The position numbers and the translations under genes were made by a program. The notes under the pieces were generated by a model. The model was not told where the DNA came from, searched no databases, and saw only the letters and a list, made by a program, of their open reading frames with translations. Below are positions 50,564 to 62,882 of a stretch of 64,000 nucleotides of DNA, one piece after another (within the stretch, counting starts at the first letter, position 1; the number at the start of each line of letters is the position of its first letter). Source of the stretch: Prolixibacteraceae bacterium (GTDB lineage Bacteria > Bacteroidota > Bacteroidia > Bacteroidales > Prolixibacteraceae); NCBI GenBank assembly GCA_019459485.1, contig JAIBEZ010000035.1, positions 1-64,000 of the forward strand. The letters are read 5' to 3'.

Positions 50564-51877
50564 ATGGGAAAAGAGAAAATTGACATAGAACTGAGAAGCG
50601 ACGAATTTCAGGAAATCGTGCAGCAATCGCCCCGATGGATGATTCGCTCCGGCATTTCCCTGATATTTGGGATTCTGATACTATTGCTTGCCGGTAGTTA
50701 TTTTTTCCGTTATCCTGATGTGATCAATACGAATATCGTCGTTCTGTCGGAAAATCCGCCTGCATACCTGGCTGCCCGGACCACCGCCCGCATCGACTCG
50801 CTGATGGCTGTTGATCAGCAATTGGTTTCCCAAAATCAGATCATTGCCATTCTGGAAAATACAGCCGATTTTGAAGATGCGATGACACTTAAAGAACAGC
50901 TTCTGCAATTGGAATCTTTTATGCTCACATTTGACACCTTGTCAGCAATTACTCCTGATTTTGGTCTGCAATTGGGTGATATTCAATCGGATTATTCGAG
51001 TTTCGTACGAATGTACAACGATTACTTTTCATTTCTTAGGCTAAAACTTCATCCTAAAAAGATCAGATCACTGAAGCAACAGGTAGCAATGAACCGGATT
51101 TTTTACGATCGCCTGTGGGCGCAAAAGCAGGACATGGAAGCTGATTTGCGCATTGTGAACAGCCAATTCAGGCGCGATTCCTTGTTGCAGATTAAAGGTG
51201 TGCTTTCTGATCTGGATTTGGAGAAATCGAAAGGATTGCTTTTGCAAAAGAAATTTAATGCCAATGGAGCCCGCACAAAACTTGCGGAAACTCAAAGCTC
51301 CATTATTAAGCTTGAACAGGATGTTGTGGATGCTGAGATGGAATTTGCCGATCAGAAAAAGAAAGCGCAAAACTCCCTGATCGAAGCCATGAATGTTTTG
51401 AAAAGCCGTCTAGCATATTGGGAACAGGCATTCATCATCCGAAGCCCGATTGCCGGGAAAGTGAGTTTTACCAATTTCTACAATAAAAATCAGCAGGTAA
51501 AAAAAGACGAAATCGTTTTTGCGGTTATTCCTGAAATTCAATCGCAGATAATCGGTCGTATCAGTTTGCCCTTAAAAGGCGCAGGAAAAGTTGCTGCCGG
51601 ACAAAAAGTAAATATCCGGTTCGATAATTTTCCATACATGGAATACGGTTTTCTGAGAGGTACAATTAAAAGTATATCGTTGATGCCCAACAACGAAAAT
51701 TATGTGGTGGAAGTTCAGCTTCCACAGGATATGAAGACCAATTACAATGTTCAGTTAAAGTTCAGTCAGGAAATGAAAGGTTCGGCTGAAATTATTACCG
51801 AGGATTTGCGGCTTATACAGCGGTTTTTCAATCCAGTCAGATCAGTGCTGAAACACCGTGTTTCTACTTCAGATTAA
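50564..51877 (+). CDS. HlyD-family membrane fusion protein
   Basis: Single N-terminal TM, coiled-coil centre, RSPIAGKVSFTNFYNKNQQVKKDEIVFAVIPE lipoyl-like motif. Confidence 0.92.
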   Translation: MGKEKIDIELRSDEFQEIVQQSPRWMIRSGISLIFGILILLLAGSYFFRYPDVINTNIVVLSENPPAYLAARTTARIDSLMAVDQQLVSQNQIIAILENTADFEDAMTLKEQLLQLESFMLTFDTLSAITPDFGLQLGDIQSDYSSFVRMYNDYFSFLRLKLHPKKIRSLKQQVAMNRIFYDRLWAQKQDMEADLRIVNSQFRRDSLLQIKGVLSDLDLEKSKGLLLQKKFNANGARTKLAETQSSIIKLEQDVVDAEMEFADQKKKAQNSLIEAMNVLKSRLAYWEQAFIIRSPIAGKVSFTNFYNKNQQVKKDEIVFAVIPEIQSQIIGRISLPLKGAGKVAAGQKVNIRFDNFPYMEYGFLRGTIKSISLMPNNENYVVEVQLPQDMKTNYNVQLKFSQEMKGSAEIITEDLRLIQRFFNPVRSVLKHRVSTSD

Positions 51878-51948
51878 AGCCAATTTTTACCCTTCCGGTT
51901 TATTATTTCTTAACAATCGAAAAAAGTTCATTTATTTTTCAGGTTTTA

Positions 51949-51979
51949 TTGTGTTTTCTATTGGTAATTAGTACTTTTG
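51949..51979 (+). promoter_or_regulatory. str operon promoter P1
   Basis: TTG-N20-TACTTTTG (51972-51979). Confidence 0.7.
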
Positions 51980-52023
51980 CAAGCCGTTTTAAGGGAAAAA
52001 ACCAGACAACGGATTGTAAAGAC

Positions 52024-52053
52024 TTGGAATTCTGCGGAATTGCAATACCTTTG
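52024..52053 (+). promoter_or_regulatory. str operon promoter P2
   Basis: TTG (52024-52026)-N19-TACCTTTG (52046-52053). Confidence 0.7.
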
Positions 52054-52099
52054 CAGACCAAATTTTTGCGTAAGTTTTATTAAAATTAAGAGTAGCTAT

Positions 52100-52480
52100 A
52101 TGCCAACGATTCAGCAATTAGTTCGTAAAGGAAGACAAAGTAATGCGGAGAAAAGTAAATCTCCGGCATTGGATTCTTGCCCACAGAGAAGAGGAGTATG
52201 TGTTCGTGTTTATACCACCACTCCTAAAAAACCAAACTCAGCAATGCGTAAGGTAGCCAGGGTTAGGTTAACCAATGGCAAAGAAGTAAACGCTTACATT
52301 CCCGGAGAAGGACACAATCTTCAGGAACACTCTATTGTATTGGTACGCGGAGGTAGGGTAAAAGACCTTCCGGGAGTTCGTTACCATTTAATTCGTGGTG
52401 CTCTGGATACAGCCGGTGTTGAAGGCCGTACTCAAAGACGGTCGAAATACGGTACGAAGAGACCAAAAGTGAAAAAGTAA
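52100..52480 (+). CDS. rpsL: 30S ribosomal protein S12
   Basis: [13 protein letters not shown]...[31 protein letters not shown]. Confidence 0.98.
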   Translation: MPTIQQLVRKGRQSNAEKSKSPALDSCPQRRGVCVRVYTTTPKKPNSAMRKVARVRLTNGKEVNAYIPGEGHNLQEHSIVLVRGGRVKDLPGVRYHLIRGALDTAGVEGRTQRRSKYGTKRPKVKK

Positions 52481-52604
52481 TTTTTCAGTAATTTTTTATT
52501 AATTGACGTTCTAGCTTAGTGGTTTGAGTTGAGTAAAGAGGCCTGAGAGCCGATTGAAGCCCACAAATCGACAGCGAATTTAAGTAACACTAAAGCATTT
52601 TATA

Positions 52605-53081
52605 ATGAGAAAATCGAAACCAAAGAAGCGGATCATTCTGCCTGATCCAAAGTTCAACGACGTTCTGGTTACCCGTTTCGTAAACGACTTAATGTACGAC
52701 GGAAAGAAATCAATCGCCTATCAAATCTTCTACGATGCGATGGACATTGTTGGCACGAAAATGAAGGACTCTGAAGTTAGTCCACTGGATGTTTTCAAAA
52801 AAGCCCTCGAAAAAATTACCCCACACGTTGAAGTAAAAAGCAGACGAGTTGGTGGAGCAAATTTCCAGGTTCCTATGGAAATCCGCCCTGAAAGAAAAAC
52901 TTCAATCTCAGTAAAAAACCTTATTTTATATTCACGCAAGCGTTCAGGCCGTTCAATGGCTGATAAACTTGCTGCTGAAATCGTTGCTGCGTACAACGAA
53001 GAAGGTGGTGCATTCAAAAAGAAGGAAGATACCCACCGTATGGCCGAAGCAAACCGTGCTTTCGCCCATTTCCGCTTTTAG
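52605..53081 (+). CDS. rpsG: 30S ribosomal protein S7
   Basis: [27 protein letters not shown]. Confidence 0.98.
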   Translation: MRKSKPKKRIILPDPKFNDVLVTRFVNDLMYDGKKSIAYQIFYDAMDIVGTKMKDSEVSPLDVFKKALEKITPHVEVKSRRVGGANFQVPMEIRPERKTSISVKNLILYSRKRSGRSMADKLAAEIVAAYNEEGGAFKKKEDTHRMAEANRAFAHFRF

Positions 53082-53108
53082 TTTTTTAAGAATAGATATT
53101 GGTACAAA

Positions 53109-55217
53109 ATGGCTAAGGATTTAAGATATACAAGAAACATTGGCATCATGGCACACATCGATGCCGGCAAAACGACCACCTCGGAGCGTATCCTGTTTTA
53201 TACAGGTATCACTCACAGAATTGGCGAAGTGCACGATGGTGCCGCCACAATGGACTGGATGGAACAGGAGCAGGAACGTGGTATTACAATTACCTCCGCT
53301 GCAACTACAACATTCTGGACATACGAAGATATTGAGCATAAAATTAACATCATCGATACACCGGGACACGTTGACTTTACTGTTGAGGTAGAACGCTCAT
53401 TGCGTGTTCTCGACGGTGCTGTTGCACTTTTCTGCGCTGTTGGAGGTGTTGAGGCCCAATCGGAAACGGTTTGGCGTCAGGCTGAAAAATATGGCGTTCC
53501 ACGTATCGGTTTCGTTAATAAAATGGACCGTTCGGGCGCCGATTTCTACAATGTGGTTTCTGAAGTAAGAGAAAAATTGGGCGCAAACCCAATTCCGATT
53601 ACTATTCCAATCGGCGCTGAAGAGAAATTTGAGGGAGTGGTTGATTTGATTGAAATGAAAGCCATTCGCTGGAAAGACGACGCAACATTGGGAACTACCT
53701 ATTATATGGAAGAAATTCCTGCTGATATGGTTGAAATCTCAAACGAAAACCGTGCAAAACTAGTTGAAGCAGTTGCTGAATTTGACGATGAACTTCTGGA
53801 AAAATTCTTCGAAGATCCGGAATCAATTACTGTTGAACAGATGTTGACTGTTATCCGTAAGGCTACCATCAGCGGCGCAATCATTCCAATGATGTGCGGT
53901 TCAGCATTTAAAAACAAAGGTGTTCAGCGTTTGCTCGATGCCGTTTGTTCATTCCTTCCAAGCCCGCTTGACAAAGGTGATATTGTAGGAATTGAATACA
54001 ACGATACAGAAGAAGTTATTCGTCATGCTGATGTTAACGAGCCGCTTGCTGCACTTGCATTCAAAATTGCAACCGATCCTTATGTTGGACGTTTGTGTTT
54101 CATTCGTGTTTATTCAGGAAAAATTACCGCCGGCGATACTGTGTTCAATTCAAGAACCGGTAAGAAAGAACGTATTTCCCGAATTTACCAGATGCACTCA
54201 AACAAACAAAATGCGATTGATGTGATTGAAGCTGGTGATATTTGTGCTGCCGTTGGATTCAAAGATATCCGCACAGGCGATACCTTATCTGATCTTAATC
54301 ACCCAATTGTTCTCGAAAGCATGGACTTTCCTGAACCGGTTATCGGGATTGCCATTGAGCCTAAAACTCAGAAGGATCTTGACAAATTGAACATGGGTTT
54401 ATATAAACTTGCTGAAGAAGATCCAACTTTTAAAGTAAATACTGATCCTGATTCAGGACAGACTGTTATCCGTGGAATGGGTGAACTTCACCTTGAAATC
54501 ATTGTTGACCGTCTTCGCCGCGAATTCAAGGTTGAATGTAACCAGGGAGCTCCCCAGGTTGCCTATAAAGAATGCATCACCAAATCGGTTGAACTTCGCG
54601 AAGTATTCAAGAAACAATCCGGAGGTCGTGGTAAATTCGCTGACATCAGTGTTCGTGTTGAACCTGCTGATGAAGGCAAACTTGGACTTCAGTTCATTGA
54701 TGCAGTAAAAGGTGGTAATATTCCACGCGAATACATTCCTTCAGTACAAAAAGGTTTTGAATCTGCTTTGCTGAACGGACCGTTGGCCGGTTTCAATATC
54801 GACAGCTTAAAAGTTACATTGCTTGATGGAAGTTTCCACGCAGTTGACTCCGATCAGCTTTCATTTGAAATCTGCGCACGCCAGGCATTTAAAAATGCTG
54901 CCGGAAAAGCAGGTCCACGTTTGCTCGAACCTATCATGAAATGCGAAATTGTTACTCCTGAAGAATACATGGGTGACATCATCGGTGACTTAAACCGTCG
55001 TCGCGGACAAATCGAAGGTATGGAAGAAAAAGCAGGTGCCCGTGTAATTAAAGCATTGGTTCCACTCTCTGAATTATTCGGATATGTAACTACACTCCGG
55101 ACATTGTCTTCAGGCCGTGCAACATCATCGATGGAATTCGCCAAATATGTTGAGTTACCAAAATTACTCGCGGTTAAAGTTCTCGACGATTTAAAAGGAA
55201 GAACAGACTTATTATAA
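53109..55217 (+). CDS. fusA: Elongation factor G (canonical)
   Basis: [55 protein letters not shown]. Confidence 0.98.
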   Translation: MAKDLRYTRNIGIMAHIDAGKTTTSERILFYTGITHRIGEVHDGAATMDWMEQEQERGITITSAATTTFWTYEDIEHKINIIDTPGHVDFTVEVERSLRVLDGAVALFCAVGGVEAQSETVWRQAEKYGVPRIGFVNKMDRSGADFYNVVSEVREKLGANPIPITIPIGAEEKFEGVVDLIEMKAIRWKDDATLGTTYYMEEIPADMVEISNENRAKLVEAVAEFDDELLEKFFEDPESITVEQMLTVIRKATISGAIIPMMCGSAFKNKGVQRLLDAVCSFLPSPLDKGDIVGIEYNDTEEVIRHADVNEPLAALAFKIATDPYVGRLCFIRVYSGKITAGDTVFNSRTGKKERISRIYQMHSNKQNAIDVIEAGDICAAVGFKDIRTGDTLSDLNHPIVLESMDFPEPVIGIAIEPKTQKDLDKLNMGLYKLAEEDPTFKVNTDPDSGQTVIRGMGELHLEIIVDRLRREFKVECNQGAPQVAYKECITKSVELREVFKKQSGGRGKFADISVRVEPADEGKLGLQFIDAVKGGNIPREYIPSVQKGFESALLNGPLAGFNIDSLKVTLLDGSFHAVDSDQLSFEICARQAFKNAAGKAGPRLLEPIMKCEIVTPEEYMGDIIGDLNRRRGQIEGMEEKAGARVIKALVPLSELFGYVTTLRTLSSGRATSSMEFAKYVELPKLLAVKVLDDLKGRTDLL

Positions 55218-55244
55218 TTATAAACTGTATTATTATTTCTCATT

Positions 55245-55550
55245 ATGAGTCAAAAGATCAGAATTAAGCTGAAATCGTATGATCACAACTTAGTTGACAA
55301 GTCGGCTGAAAAGATCGTAAAAACAGTAAAGACTACAGGTGCAGTAGTAAGCGGACCAATTCCGCTTCCAACTCACAAACGTATTTTCACTGTATTGCGT
55401 TCGACCTTTGTTAATAAAAAATCAAGGGAACAATTCGAGCTGTCATCTTACAAACGTTTGATCGACATTTACAGTTCAACAGCAAAAACAATCGACGCCT
55501 TAATGAAGCTTGAATTACCAAGTGGTGTTGAAGTAGAAATCAAAGTTTGA
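55245..55550 (+). CDS. rpsJ: 30S ribosomal protein S10
   Basis: [23 protein letters not shown]. Confidence 0.98.
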   Translation: MSQKIRIKLKSYDHNLVDKSAEKIVKTVKTTGAVVSGPIPLPTHKRIFTVLRSTFVNKKSREQFELSSYKRLIDIYSSTAKTIDALMKLELPSGVEVEIKV

Positions 55551-55571
55551 TAACCTGTAAAAAACAAAAAA

Positions 55572-56189
55572 ATGGCAGGATTAATCGGTAAAAAAATCGG
55601 AATGACTTCCGTATTCAGTGTTGAGGGGAAAAACATCCCATGCACTGTAATCCAGGCCGGACCTTGTGTGGTTACACAAGTGAAATCGGTGGAAACTGAC
55701 GGCTATGTAGCTGTTCAGTTGGGGTATGATGACAAAAAGGAAAAGCATACCAACAAATGTGAATTGGGTCATTTCAAAAAGGCTGGAACAGAACCAAAAC
55801 GCAGACTTGTAGAGTTTAAAGAACTTGAAGGTGAGTACAAAACTGGTGACATCGTCGGTGTTGATTCATTCAACGAAGAAGGTTGGGTTGATGTTCAGGG
55901 AGTAACCAAAGGTAAAGGTTTCCAGGGTGTTGTAAAACGTCATGGATTTGCCGGGGTTGGCGATGCCACACATGGTCAGCACAACCGCCTCAGAGCTCCT
56001 GGTTCTGTGGGTGCATCTTCTTATCCTTCACGTGTATTCCCCGGAATGCGCATGGCTGGTCGCGATGGCAATGACAACGTAACGATTCAGAACCTGAAAG
56101 TTTTGAAAGTAATTCCGGAGTCAAATTTATTGATAGTTAAAGGATCAATTCCTGGTGCTAAAGGTTCATACGTAATTATTTATCAGTAA
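55572..56189 (+). CDS. rplC: 50S ribosomal protein L3
   Basis: [25 protein letters not shown]. Confidence 0.98.
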   Translation: MAGLIGKKIGMTSVFSVEGKNIPCTVIQAGPCVVTQVKSVETDGYVAVQLGYDDKKEKHTNKCELGHFKKAGTEPKRRLVEFKELEGEYKTGDIVGVDSFNEEGWVDVQGVTKGKGFQGVVKRHGFAGVGDATHGQHNRLRAPGSVGASSYPSRVFPGMRMAGRDGNDNVTIQNLKVLKVIPESNLLIVKGSIPGAKGSYVIIYQ

Positions 56190-56818
56190 TGGAAATAAAA
56201 GTAATAAATACAGCAGGACAGGAAACCGGAAGAACTGTTACTTTAGACGAGCAAATTTTCGGTATTGAGCCCAATGACCACGCCATTTATTTGGATGTGA
56301 AACAAATCCTGGCCAATAAAAGACAAGGAACCCACAGTTCGAAAGAACGTGCTGATATTTCTGGTAGTACCAGAAAGCTGAAAAAACAAAAGGGAACCGG
56401 TACAGCCAGAGCAGGTAGTGTAAAATCACCTGTATTCCGCGGTGGAGGCCGTGTATTCGGACCACGTCCGAGAAGCTATGATTTCAAATTGAACAAGAAG
56501 GTGAAAGCCCTTGCGCGCAAATCAGCTTTAAGCTACAAAGCCCTTGAGGAATCTATTCTGGTAGTTGAGGATTTCAGTTTTGAAACTCCAAAAACACGCG
56601 AAATGGTACAAATCAGTAATAATCTGAAAATTAATGATAATAAGTCCCTTTTCGTACTCGCAGAAGAAAATAAAAATATATATTTGTCCTCCAGAAATTT
56701 AGAGCGCATTTCTGTTACAACTGCCTCAGAATTAAATACATATCAAATTCTGAACGCAAAAAAAGTAATCGTTTTGGAAAGTTCTATTAGTAAGATTGAA
56801 GAATTGTTTAAGATTTAA
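56189..56818 (+). CDS. rplD: 50S ribosomal protein L4
   Basis: [51 protein letters not shown]. Confidence 0.98.
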   Translation: MEIKVINTAGQETGRTVTLDEQIFGIEPNDHAIYLDVKQILANKRQGTHSSKERADISGSTRKLKKQKGTGTARAGSVKSPVFRGGGRVFGPRPRSYDFKLNKKVKALARKSALSYKALEESILVVEDFSFETPKTREMVQISNNLKINDNKSLFVLAEENKNIYLSSRNLERISVTTASELNTYQILNAKKVIVLESSISKIEELFKI

Positions 56819-56829
56819 AAGGCTTGAAA

Positions 56830-57120
56830 ATGGAAATTTTAATTAAACCGATCGTTACCGAGAAAATGACAGGTCAGGCCGAAGGTCTTAACCGCTACGG
56901 CTTTATCGTCAATCGGAGCGCCAATAAATTGCAAATTCGAAAAGCCATTGAAGGTTTATACAATGTTTCAGTGGAATCAGTAAACACATTGATTAACGGT
57001 GGTAAACGTAAATCACGTTTTACCAAAGCCGGTGTAATCTCTGGAAGTACTGGAATGAGCAAAAAAGCTATTGTAACAATAGCAAAAGGTCAGAGTATTG
57101 ATTTTTACAGTAATATATAA
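56830..57120 (+). CDS. rplW: 50S ribosomal protein L23
   Basis: ILIKPIVTEKMTGQAE...YGFIVNRSANKLQIRKAIE. Confidence 0.97.
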   Translation: MEILIKPIVTEKMTGQAEGLNRYGFIVNRSANKLQIRKAIEGLYNVSVESVNTLINGGKRKSRFTKAGVISGSTGMSKKAIVTIAKGQSIDFYSNI

Positions 57121-57126
57121 TAGAAA

Positions 57127-57951
57127 ATGGCAGTAAGAAAATTAAATCCAGTTACTCCGGGTCAAAGGCACAAGATTATCGGTGCGTTTGATACTATTAC
57201 TGCATCTACACCTGAGAAGTCATTGTTGAAGCCTATGACGAGATCTGGCGGTCGTAACAGCCAGGGTCGCATGACAATGAGGTATATAGGTGGTGGCCAC
57301 AAACGCAAATACCGTTTTATCGACTTTAAAAGAGATAAAGATGGCATTGCCGCTGTTGTAGATTCTATTCAGTATGATCCAAACCGTACCTCTCGTATCG
57401 CATTGTTGGTTTATCCCGACGGTGAGAAAAGGTATATGCTTGCTCCCAACGGATTAAAAGTTGGTCAGAAAGTTGAGACGGGTACAGGTGTGGCACCTGA
57501 AATAGGGAATACATTACCACTATCAGATATTCCTCTTGGAACATTGGTTCACAACATTGAGCTTCATCCCAGTCAGGGAGGTGTGATGGCTCGTAGTGCC
57601 GGAACGTACGCTCAGTTAACTTCGAGAGAAGGAAAGTATGCTATCGTGAAATTGCCTTCAGGCGAATCCAGAATGGTGCTTGTAACTTGTCGTGCTACAG
57701 TAGGTATCGTTGGTAATACCGAACACAACCTTGAAAGATCGGGTAAAGCAGGTCGTTCAAGATGGTTAGGTAGAAGACCTCGTGTAAGAGGTGTAGCTAT
57801 GAACCCGGTCGATCACCCGATGGGTGGTGGCGAAGGTCGTTCTTCAGGTGGACATCCACGTTCACGCAAAGGCTTGTTGGCAAAAGGCTTCAAGACCCGT
57901 TCACTGAAGAAAGCTTCTAACAGGTATATTGTAGAAAAACGCAAGAAATAA
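57127..57951 (+). CDS. rplB: 50S ribosomal protein L2
   Basis: [39 protein letters not shown]. Confidence 0.98.
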   Translation: MAVRKLNPVTPGQRHKIIGAFDTITASTPEKSLLKPMTRSGGRNSQGRMTMRYIGGGHKRKYRFIDFKRDKDGIAAVVDSIQYDPNRTSRIALLVYPDGEKRYMLAPNGLKVGQKVETGTGVAPEIGNTLPLSDIPLGTLVHNIELHPSQGGVMARSAGTYAQLTSREGKYAIVKLPSGESRMVLVTCRATVGIVGNTEHNLERSGKAGRSRWLGRRPRVRGVAMNPVDHPMGGGEGRSSGGHPRSRKGLLAKGFKTRSLKKASNRYIVEKRKK

Positions 57952-57967
57952 TTAAAAGGAGAACAAT

Positions 57968-58234
57968 ATGAGTCGTTCATTAAAAAAAGGGCCTTTTATC
58001 GATTTCAAACTGGAACGTAAAGTTTTAGTTCTGAATGAAACCAACAAAAAGTCTGTTATCAAGACTTGGGCCAGAGCATCAGTAATTTCTCCTGACTTTG
58101 TAGGGCATACCATCGCAGTTCACAACGGAAATAAATTCATTCCCGTTTATGTAACTGAAAACATGGTGGGTCATAAATTTGGTGAATTTGCACCTACAAG
58201 AACCTTCAGGGGTCATTCCAAAGGTAAAAAATAA
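57968..58234 (+). CDS. rpsS: 30S ribosomal protein S19
   Basis: [34 protein letters not shown]. Confidence 0.98.
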   Translation: MSRSLKKGPFIDFKLERKVLVLNETNKKSVIKTWARASVISPDFVGHTIAVHNGNKFIPVYVTENMVGHKFGEFAPTRTFRGHSKGKK

Positions 58235-58258
58235 GGCTAAGATTTAAAGAAATTCACG

Positions 58259-58672
58259 ATGGGTGCTAGAAAAAGAAATAGTGCAAACGAACTAAAGGAA
58301 GCTAAGAAACAGCTGTATTTCGCTGTTTTGAAGAATTGTCCTACTTCACCGCGAAAAATGAGGCTTGTTGCCGATATGGTACGCGGAATGGAAGTGAACA
58401 GAGCTCTTGATGTACTTAAGTTTTCCTCCAAGGAATCTTCGCGCAGACTAGAAAAATTAGTCATGTCGGCCATTGCAAACTGGCAGGCAAAAAACGAAGG
58501 AAGCCGCTTGGAAGAAAGCAATTTGTATGTGAAAAATATTTCTGTTGATTCAGGAAGAATACTTAAAAGACTGCGCCCTGCACCACAGGGACGTGCACAC
58601 AGGATCAAAAAAAGATCCAATCATGTGACTGTTAGTCTTGATAGTTTAACCATAGTTAAAGAAACTGAATAA
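58259..58672 (+). CDS. rplV: 50S ribosomal protein L22
   Basis: [28 protein letters not shown]. Confidence 0.97.
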   Translation: MGARKRNSANELKEAKKQLYFAVLKNCPTSPRKMRLVADMVRGMEVNRALDVLKFSSKESSRRLEKLVMSAIANWQAKNEGSRLEESNLYVKNISVDSGRILKRLRPAPQGRAHRIKKRSNHVTVSLDSLTIVKETE

Positions 58673-58682
58673 ATAATAATAC

Positions 58683-59399
58683 ATGGGACAAAAAGTTAAT
58701 CCAATCGCTAATCGTTTAGGGATCATCAAAGGATGGGATTCCAATTGGTTCGGTGGAAACAACTATGGTGATAAGCTCGTGGAAGACTTCAAAATCAGGG
58801 AATACCTGAATGCCCGTCTGGCAAAAGCAAGTATTTCCAAGATTATCATTGAACGTACACTTAAACTTATTACCATCACTGTTCACACCTCAAGACCCGG
58901 TATTATTATTGGCAAAGGTGGTCAGGAAGTTGATAAGCTGAAAGAAGAGTTGAAAAAGATCACCAACAAAGAAGTTCAGATCAATATTTTTGAAATTAAA
59001 CGTCCGGAACTGGATGCCCAGATTGTAGCCGTTAACATTGCACGTCAGATTGAAGGTAAAATTGCCTACCGTCGTGCAACCAAAATGGCTATTGCTTCAA
59101 CCATGAGAATGGGAGCACAAGGGATCAAGATTCAGGTATCAGGCCGTTTGAACGGCGCCGAAATGGCACGTTCAGAAATGTACAAAGATGGTCGTACTCC
59201 TTTGCATACTCTGAGAGCTGATATAGATTATGCGCTTGCAGAAGCCCTTACCAAAACCGGCTTGCTCGGTGTAAAGGTTTGGATCTGTAAAGGCGAAATT
59301 TATGGAAAGCGTGACCTTTCACCAAACCTTGGCCAGAAACCTGGTCGTCCGGCAGTTGGTGCACCAAAAGGGAACGGATTTAAGAAAAGAAAAAAATAA
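58683..59399 (+). CDS. rpsC: 30S ribosomal protein S3
   Basis: [38 protein letters not shown]. Confidence 0.98.
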   Translation: MGQKVNPIANRLGIIKGWDSNWFGGNNYGDKLVEDFKIREYLNARLAKASISKIIIERTLKLITITVHTSRPGIIIGKGGQEVDKLKEELKKITNKEVQINIFEIKRPELDAQIVAVNIARQIEGKIAYRRATKMAIASTMRMGAQGIKIQVSGRLNGAEMARSEMYKDGRTPLHTLRADIDYALAEALTKTGLLGVKVWICKGEIYGKRDLSPNLGQKPGRPAVGAPKGNGFKKRKK

Positions 59400-59427
59400 A
59401 GTGTAAACCTTTCAGAAGTAAAGAAGG

Positions 59428-59862
59428 ATGTTACAACCGAAAAAGACAAAATTCAGAAGAGTACAAAAGGGAAAAATGAAAGGACTGGCCCAAAGGGGTA
59501 ACCAGTTGGCATTTGGATCTTTCGGTATAAAATCGTTGGAAGAGACTTGGTTAACCGGGCGCCAGATTGAGGCTGCCAGGGTTGCGGTAACCCGTCACAT
59601 GCAACGTCAGGGTCAAATTTGGATCCGGATTTTTCCCGACAAACCGATTACTAAAAAACCCGCTGAGGTACGTATGGGTAAAGGTAAAGGTGCCCCGGAA
59701 GCATTTGTTGCTCCGATCACACCAGGTAGAATATTGATTGAAGCAGATGGAGTTCCCTATGAGGTTGCAAAGGAAGCACTTCGTTTAGCTGCACAAAAAC
59801 TACCGGTTACTACTAAGTTTATTGTAAGACGTGATTATGTCGAAACTGAAATCGCAGAATAA
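59428..59862 (+). CDS. rplP: 50S ribosomal protein L16
   Basis: [30 protein letters not shown]. Confidence 0.98.
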   Translation: MLQPKKTKFRRVQKGKMKGLAQRGNQLAFGSFGIKSLEETWLTGRQIEAARVAVTRHMQRQGQIWIRIFPDKPITKKPAEVRMGKGKGAPEAFVAPITPGRILIEADGVPYEVAKEALRLAAQKLPVTTKFIVRRDYVETEIAE

Positions 59863-60068
59863 TGAAAACATCAGAAATTAAAGAGTTATCAAACGCGGAG
59901 GTCGTGGAAAGAATCCAGACCGATCAGGATTCCTTATTACGTATGAAAATGAACCATGCAATTTCTCCACTCGATAATCCACAGGTAATCGTGGGTGTGA
60001 GAAGGAATATTGCACGACTAAAAACCATTCTACGTCAAAGGGAAATTAACGCAAAACAGAGTTCGTAA
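59862..60068 (+). CDS. rpmC: 50S ribosomal protein L29
   Basis: [29 protein letters not shown]. Confidence 0.96.
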   Translation: MKTSEIKELSNAEVVERIQTDQDSLLRMKMNHAISPLDNPQVIVGVRRNIARLKTILRQREINAKQSS

Positions 60069-60325
60069 TGGAATCAAGAAATCTAAGGAAGGAGCGTGTT
60101 GGAGTTGTTGTGAGTAACAAAATGGAATGCACAATCGTTGTTGCCGAAAAGCGCAAGGAAAAACATCCCATTTATGGAAAATTCGTCAACAAAACTTCAA
60201 AGTTTTACGCCCACGATGAAAAGAACAGCTGTAACATTGGCGATACTGTAAAGATCATGGAAACACGTCCGATCAGTAAGCAAAAATGTTGGAGATTAGT
60301 GGAAATCATAGAAAGAGCTAAGTAA
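60068..60325 (+). CDS. rpsQ: 30S ribosomal protein S17
   Basis: [33 protein letters not shown]. Confidence 0.97.
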   Translation: MESRNLRKERVGVVVSNKMECTIVVAEKRKEKHPIYGKFVNKTSKFYAHDEKNSCNIGDTVKIMETRPISKQKCWRLVEIIERAK

Positions 60326-60327
60326 TC

Positions 60328-60693
60328 ATGATACAACAAGAATCAAGATGTACCGTTGCCGATAATAGTGGAGCAAAAGAAGTGCTTTGTATTCGTGTAT
60401 TAGGCGGAACAAGAAAGCGCTATGCATCATTAGGCGATACCATTGTAGTTACAGTAAAAAGTGCTATAGCAGGTAGTGAAATGAAAAAAGGTGCCGTATC
60501 AAAAGCCATCATTGTTCGTACCACGAAAGAGGTTCGACGCCAGGACGGAACTTACATCCGTTTTGACGACAACGCTGTCGTTTTACTGAACAACAATGCT
60601 GAAATGCGCGGAACCCGTATATTTGGGCCCGTAGCAAGAGAACTTCGTGATAAAAATATGAAGATCATTTCACTTGCTCCTGAAGTACTTTAA
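60328..60693 (+). CDS. rplN: 50S ribosomal protein L14
   Basis: [27 protein letters not shown]. Confidence 0.98.
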   Translation: MIQQESRCTVADNSGAKEVLCIRVLGGTRKRYASLGDTIVVTVKSAIAGSEMKKGAVSKAIIVRTTKEVRRQDGTYIRFDDNAVVLLNNNAEMRGTRIFGPVARELRDKNMKIISLAPEVL

Positions 60694-60710
60694 TGTATAA
60701 AATCAGAACA

Positions 60711-61034
60711 ATGCAGAGAAAATTACACATTAAAAAAAGCGACACTGTATTTGTAACGACCGGCAATTACAAAGGCAAGGAAGGCAAAGTGCTCGAAGTA
60801 ATAAGAGCTACAGGTAAAGCTATTGTAGAAGGTGTTAACATGGTAAAGAAACATACCAAACCCAACGCAGCACATCCGCAGGGTGGTATTATCGAAAAGG
60901 AAGCACCAATTCATATTTCTAACCTCATGATCAAGGATCCAAAAACAGGAAAACCTACCCGTGTTGGAAGAAAGCTGAATGATAAAGGTAAATTAGTTCG
61001 TTATTCTAAAAAATCAGGAGAGGAGATTAAGTAA
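60711..61034 (+). CDS. rplX: 50S ribosomal protein L24
   Basis: [27 protein letters not shown]; start 60693 also possible. Confidence 0.96.
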   Translation: MQRKLHIKKSDTVFVTTGNYKGKEGKVLEVIRATGKAIVEGVNMVKKHTKPNAAHPQGGIIEKEAPIHISNLMIKDPKTGKPTRVGRKLNDKGKLVRYSKKSGEEIK

Positions 61035-61591
61035 TGGCTTACGTACCAACACTTAAGAAAAAATACTTGGACGAAGTGATTCCTGCGTTAGTGAAGGATT
61101 TTTCCTACACCAATACAATGCAGGCGCCAAGGTTAGAGAAAATTGTCATCAATCAGGGAGTTGGAGCTGCTATTGCAGATAAAAAGTTAATCGAAGTCGC
61201 AACAGACGAGATTACAACTATCGCAGGTCAGAAGGCAGTCCAAACCAAATCAAAAAGAGACATCTCTAATTTCAAACTAAGGAAGAAAATGCCGATCGGC
61301 GTACGTGTTACACTTCGCAAAGATCGCATGTATGAATTCCTTGATCGTCTAATCAGTGTGTCTCTTCCCCGTATTCGCGATTTCAAAGGAATCGAAAGCA
61401 AAATGGATGGCCAAGGAAATTACACCCTTGGAATTCCTGAGCAAATCATTTTTCCTGAAATTGTAATGGACAAAGTTACCCGGATCAACGGTATGAATAT
61501 TACTTTCGTAACGACTGCCGATTCAGATGAAGAAGGCTATGCTTTGCTGAAAGAGTTAGGTTTACCTTTTAAAAATGCTAAAAAGAATTAA
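61034..61591 (+). CDS. rplE: 50S ribosomal protein L5
   Basis: [39 protein letters not shown]. Confidence 0.98.
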   Translation: MAYVPTLKKKYLDEVIPALVKDFSYTNTMQAPRLEKIVINQGVGAAIADKKLIEVATDEITTIAGQKAVQTKSKRDISNFKLRKKMPIGVRVTLRKDRMYEFLDRLISVSLPRIRDFKGIESKMDGQGNYTLGIPEQIIFPEIVMDKVTRINGMNITFVTTADSDEEGYALLKELGLPFKNAKKN

Positions 61592-61594
61592 GAT

Positions 61595-61864
61595 ATGGCT
61601 AAGGAATCAATGAAAGCCCGGGAAGTAAAAAGGGCAAAACTTGTTGAAAAATATGCCGCAAAAAGGGCCATTCTTAAGGCTGAAGGTGATTCAGCTGGTC
61701 TTCAAAAGCTGCCTAAAAACTCTTCCCGTGTTCGGATGCACAACAGGTGCAAATTAACCGGGCGCCCGAAAGGGTATATGCGTCAATTCGGTATCAGTAG
61801 GATCAATTTCAGAGAAATGGCTTCTTCTGGTTTAATTCCGGGTGTTAAAAAAGCAAGTTGGTAA
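61595..61864 (+). CDS. rpsN: 30S ribosomal protein S14 (zinc-free type)
   Basis: [30 protein letters not shown]; no CxxC pairs. Confidence 0.97.
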   Translation: MAKESMKAREVKRAKLVEKYAAKRAILKAEGDSAGLQKLPKNSSRVRMHNRCKLTGRPKGYMRQFGISRINFREMASSGLIPGVKKASW

Positions 61865-61881
61865 TTTATAATTAAGAAGTA

Positions 61882-62289
61882 ATGAGCAAAATTACAGATC
61901 CAATAGCAGATTATCTGACACGAATCAGAAATGCCCAAAAGGCAAAACATCGTGTGGTCGATATTCCTGCATCCAATATCAAGAAAGAAATTACCAAAAT
62001 TTTGAAAGATAAAGGATATATCCTCAACTATAAGTTTGAAGACGAAATCAACTTTCAGGGCAACATTAAAATTGCCTTGAAATATCATCCTGAATCTCAC
62101 ATTCCTGCGATCAAAGCAATCAGAAGAATCAGTAAACCTGGTTTGAGGAAATATTGTCATACCGACAGTATTCCACGAGTGCTCAACGGTTTGGGAATTG
62201 CAGTAATTTCGACCTCCAAAGGCGTAATTACCGACAAAGAAGCTCGGGAATTAGGTGTTGGCGGTGAGGTTTTATGTTACGTTTATTAA
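61882..62289 (+). CDS. rpsH: 30S ribosomal protein S8
   Basis: [44 protein letters not shown]. Confidence 0.98.
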   Translation: MSKITDPIADYLTRIRNAQKAKHRVVDIPASNIKKEITKILKDKGYILNYKFEDEINFQGNIKIALKYHPESHIPAIKAIRRISKPGLRKYCHTDSIPRVLNGLGIAVISTSKGVITDKEARELGVGGEVLCYVY

Positions 62290-62292
62290 TCT

Positions 62293-62299
62293 AAGGAGG
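62293..62299 (+). promoter_or_regulatory. Strong Shine-Dalgarno (AAGGAGG) upstream of rplF
   Basis: AAGGAGG with 10-nt spacer to ATG at 62310. Confidence 0.8.
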
Positions 62300-62309
62300 A
62301 ATAATAACA

Positions 62310-62867
62310 ATGTCAAGGATAGGTAAACTTCCCATAGAAATACCGGCTGGAGTAAAATTTTCTGTAAGCGATTCAAATCTGGTTACAGTAAAAGGTCCGC
62401 TGGGCGAACTAACACAACAAGTAGATCCTGATATTTCATTTGAATTGGAAGGAAGCACTCTTACAGTAAATCGTCCTTCAGATGAGAAAAAACACCGCGC
62501 CATTCATGGCTTATACCGTTCACTTATTAACAACATGGTGGAAGGTGTATCAAAAGGCTTCGAAATAAAACTCGAGCTTGTGGGTGTTGGATATCGTGCT
62601 GAAAACGATGGTCAGGTACTCGATTTGGTTTTAGGTTATTCACACCATACCTACTTACAACTTCCTTCAGAAGTTTCGGTAGAGGCAAAAAGTGATAAAC
62701 GCAGTAACCCGATTGTAACGCTGAAAAGCTGTGATAAACAACTTATCGGGCATATTGCTGCTAAAATCAGATCCTTCAGAAAACCTGAGCCTTACAAAGG
62801 AAAAGGTGTTAAGTTTGTTGGTGAAATTATTAGGCGCAAGGCCGGAAAATCAGCTGGTGCTAAATAA
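62310..62867 (+). CDS. rplF: 50S ribosomal protein L6
   Basis: MSRIGKLPIEIPAGV; RKPEPYKGKGVKFVGEIIRRKAGKSAGAK. Confidence 0.98.
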   Translation: MSRIGKLPIEIPAGVKFSVSDSNLVTVKGPLGELTQQVDPDISFELEGSTLTVNRPSDEKKHRAIHGLYRSLINNMVEGVSKGFEIKLELVGVGYRAENDGQVLDLVLGYSHHTYLQLPSEVSVEAKSDKRSNPIVTLKSCDKQLIGHIAAKIRSFRKPEPYKGKGVKFVGEIIRRKAGKSAGAK

Positions 62868-62882
62868 TAAAAATTAAAAACC

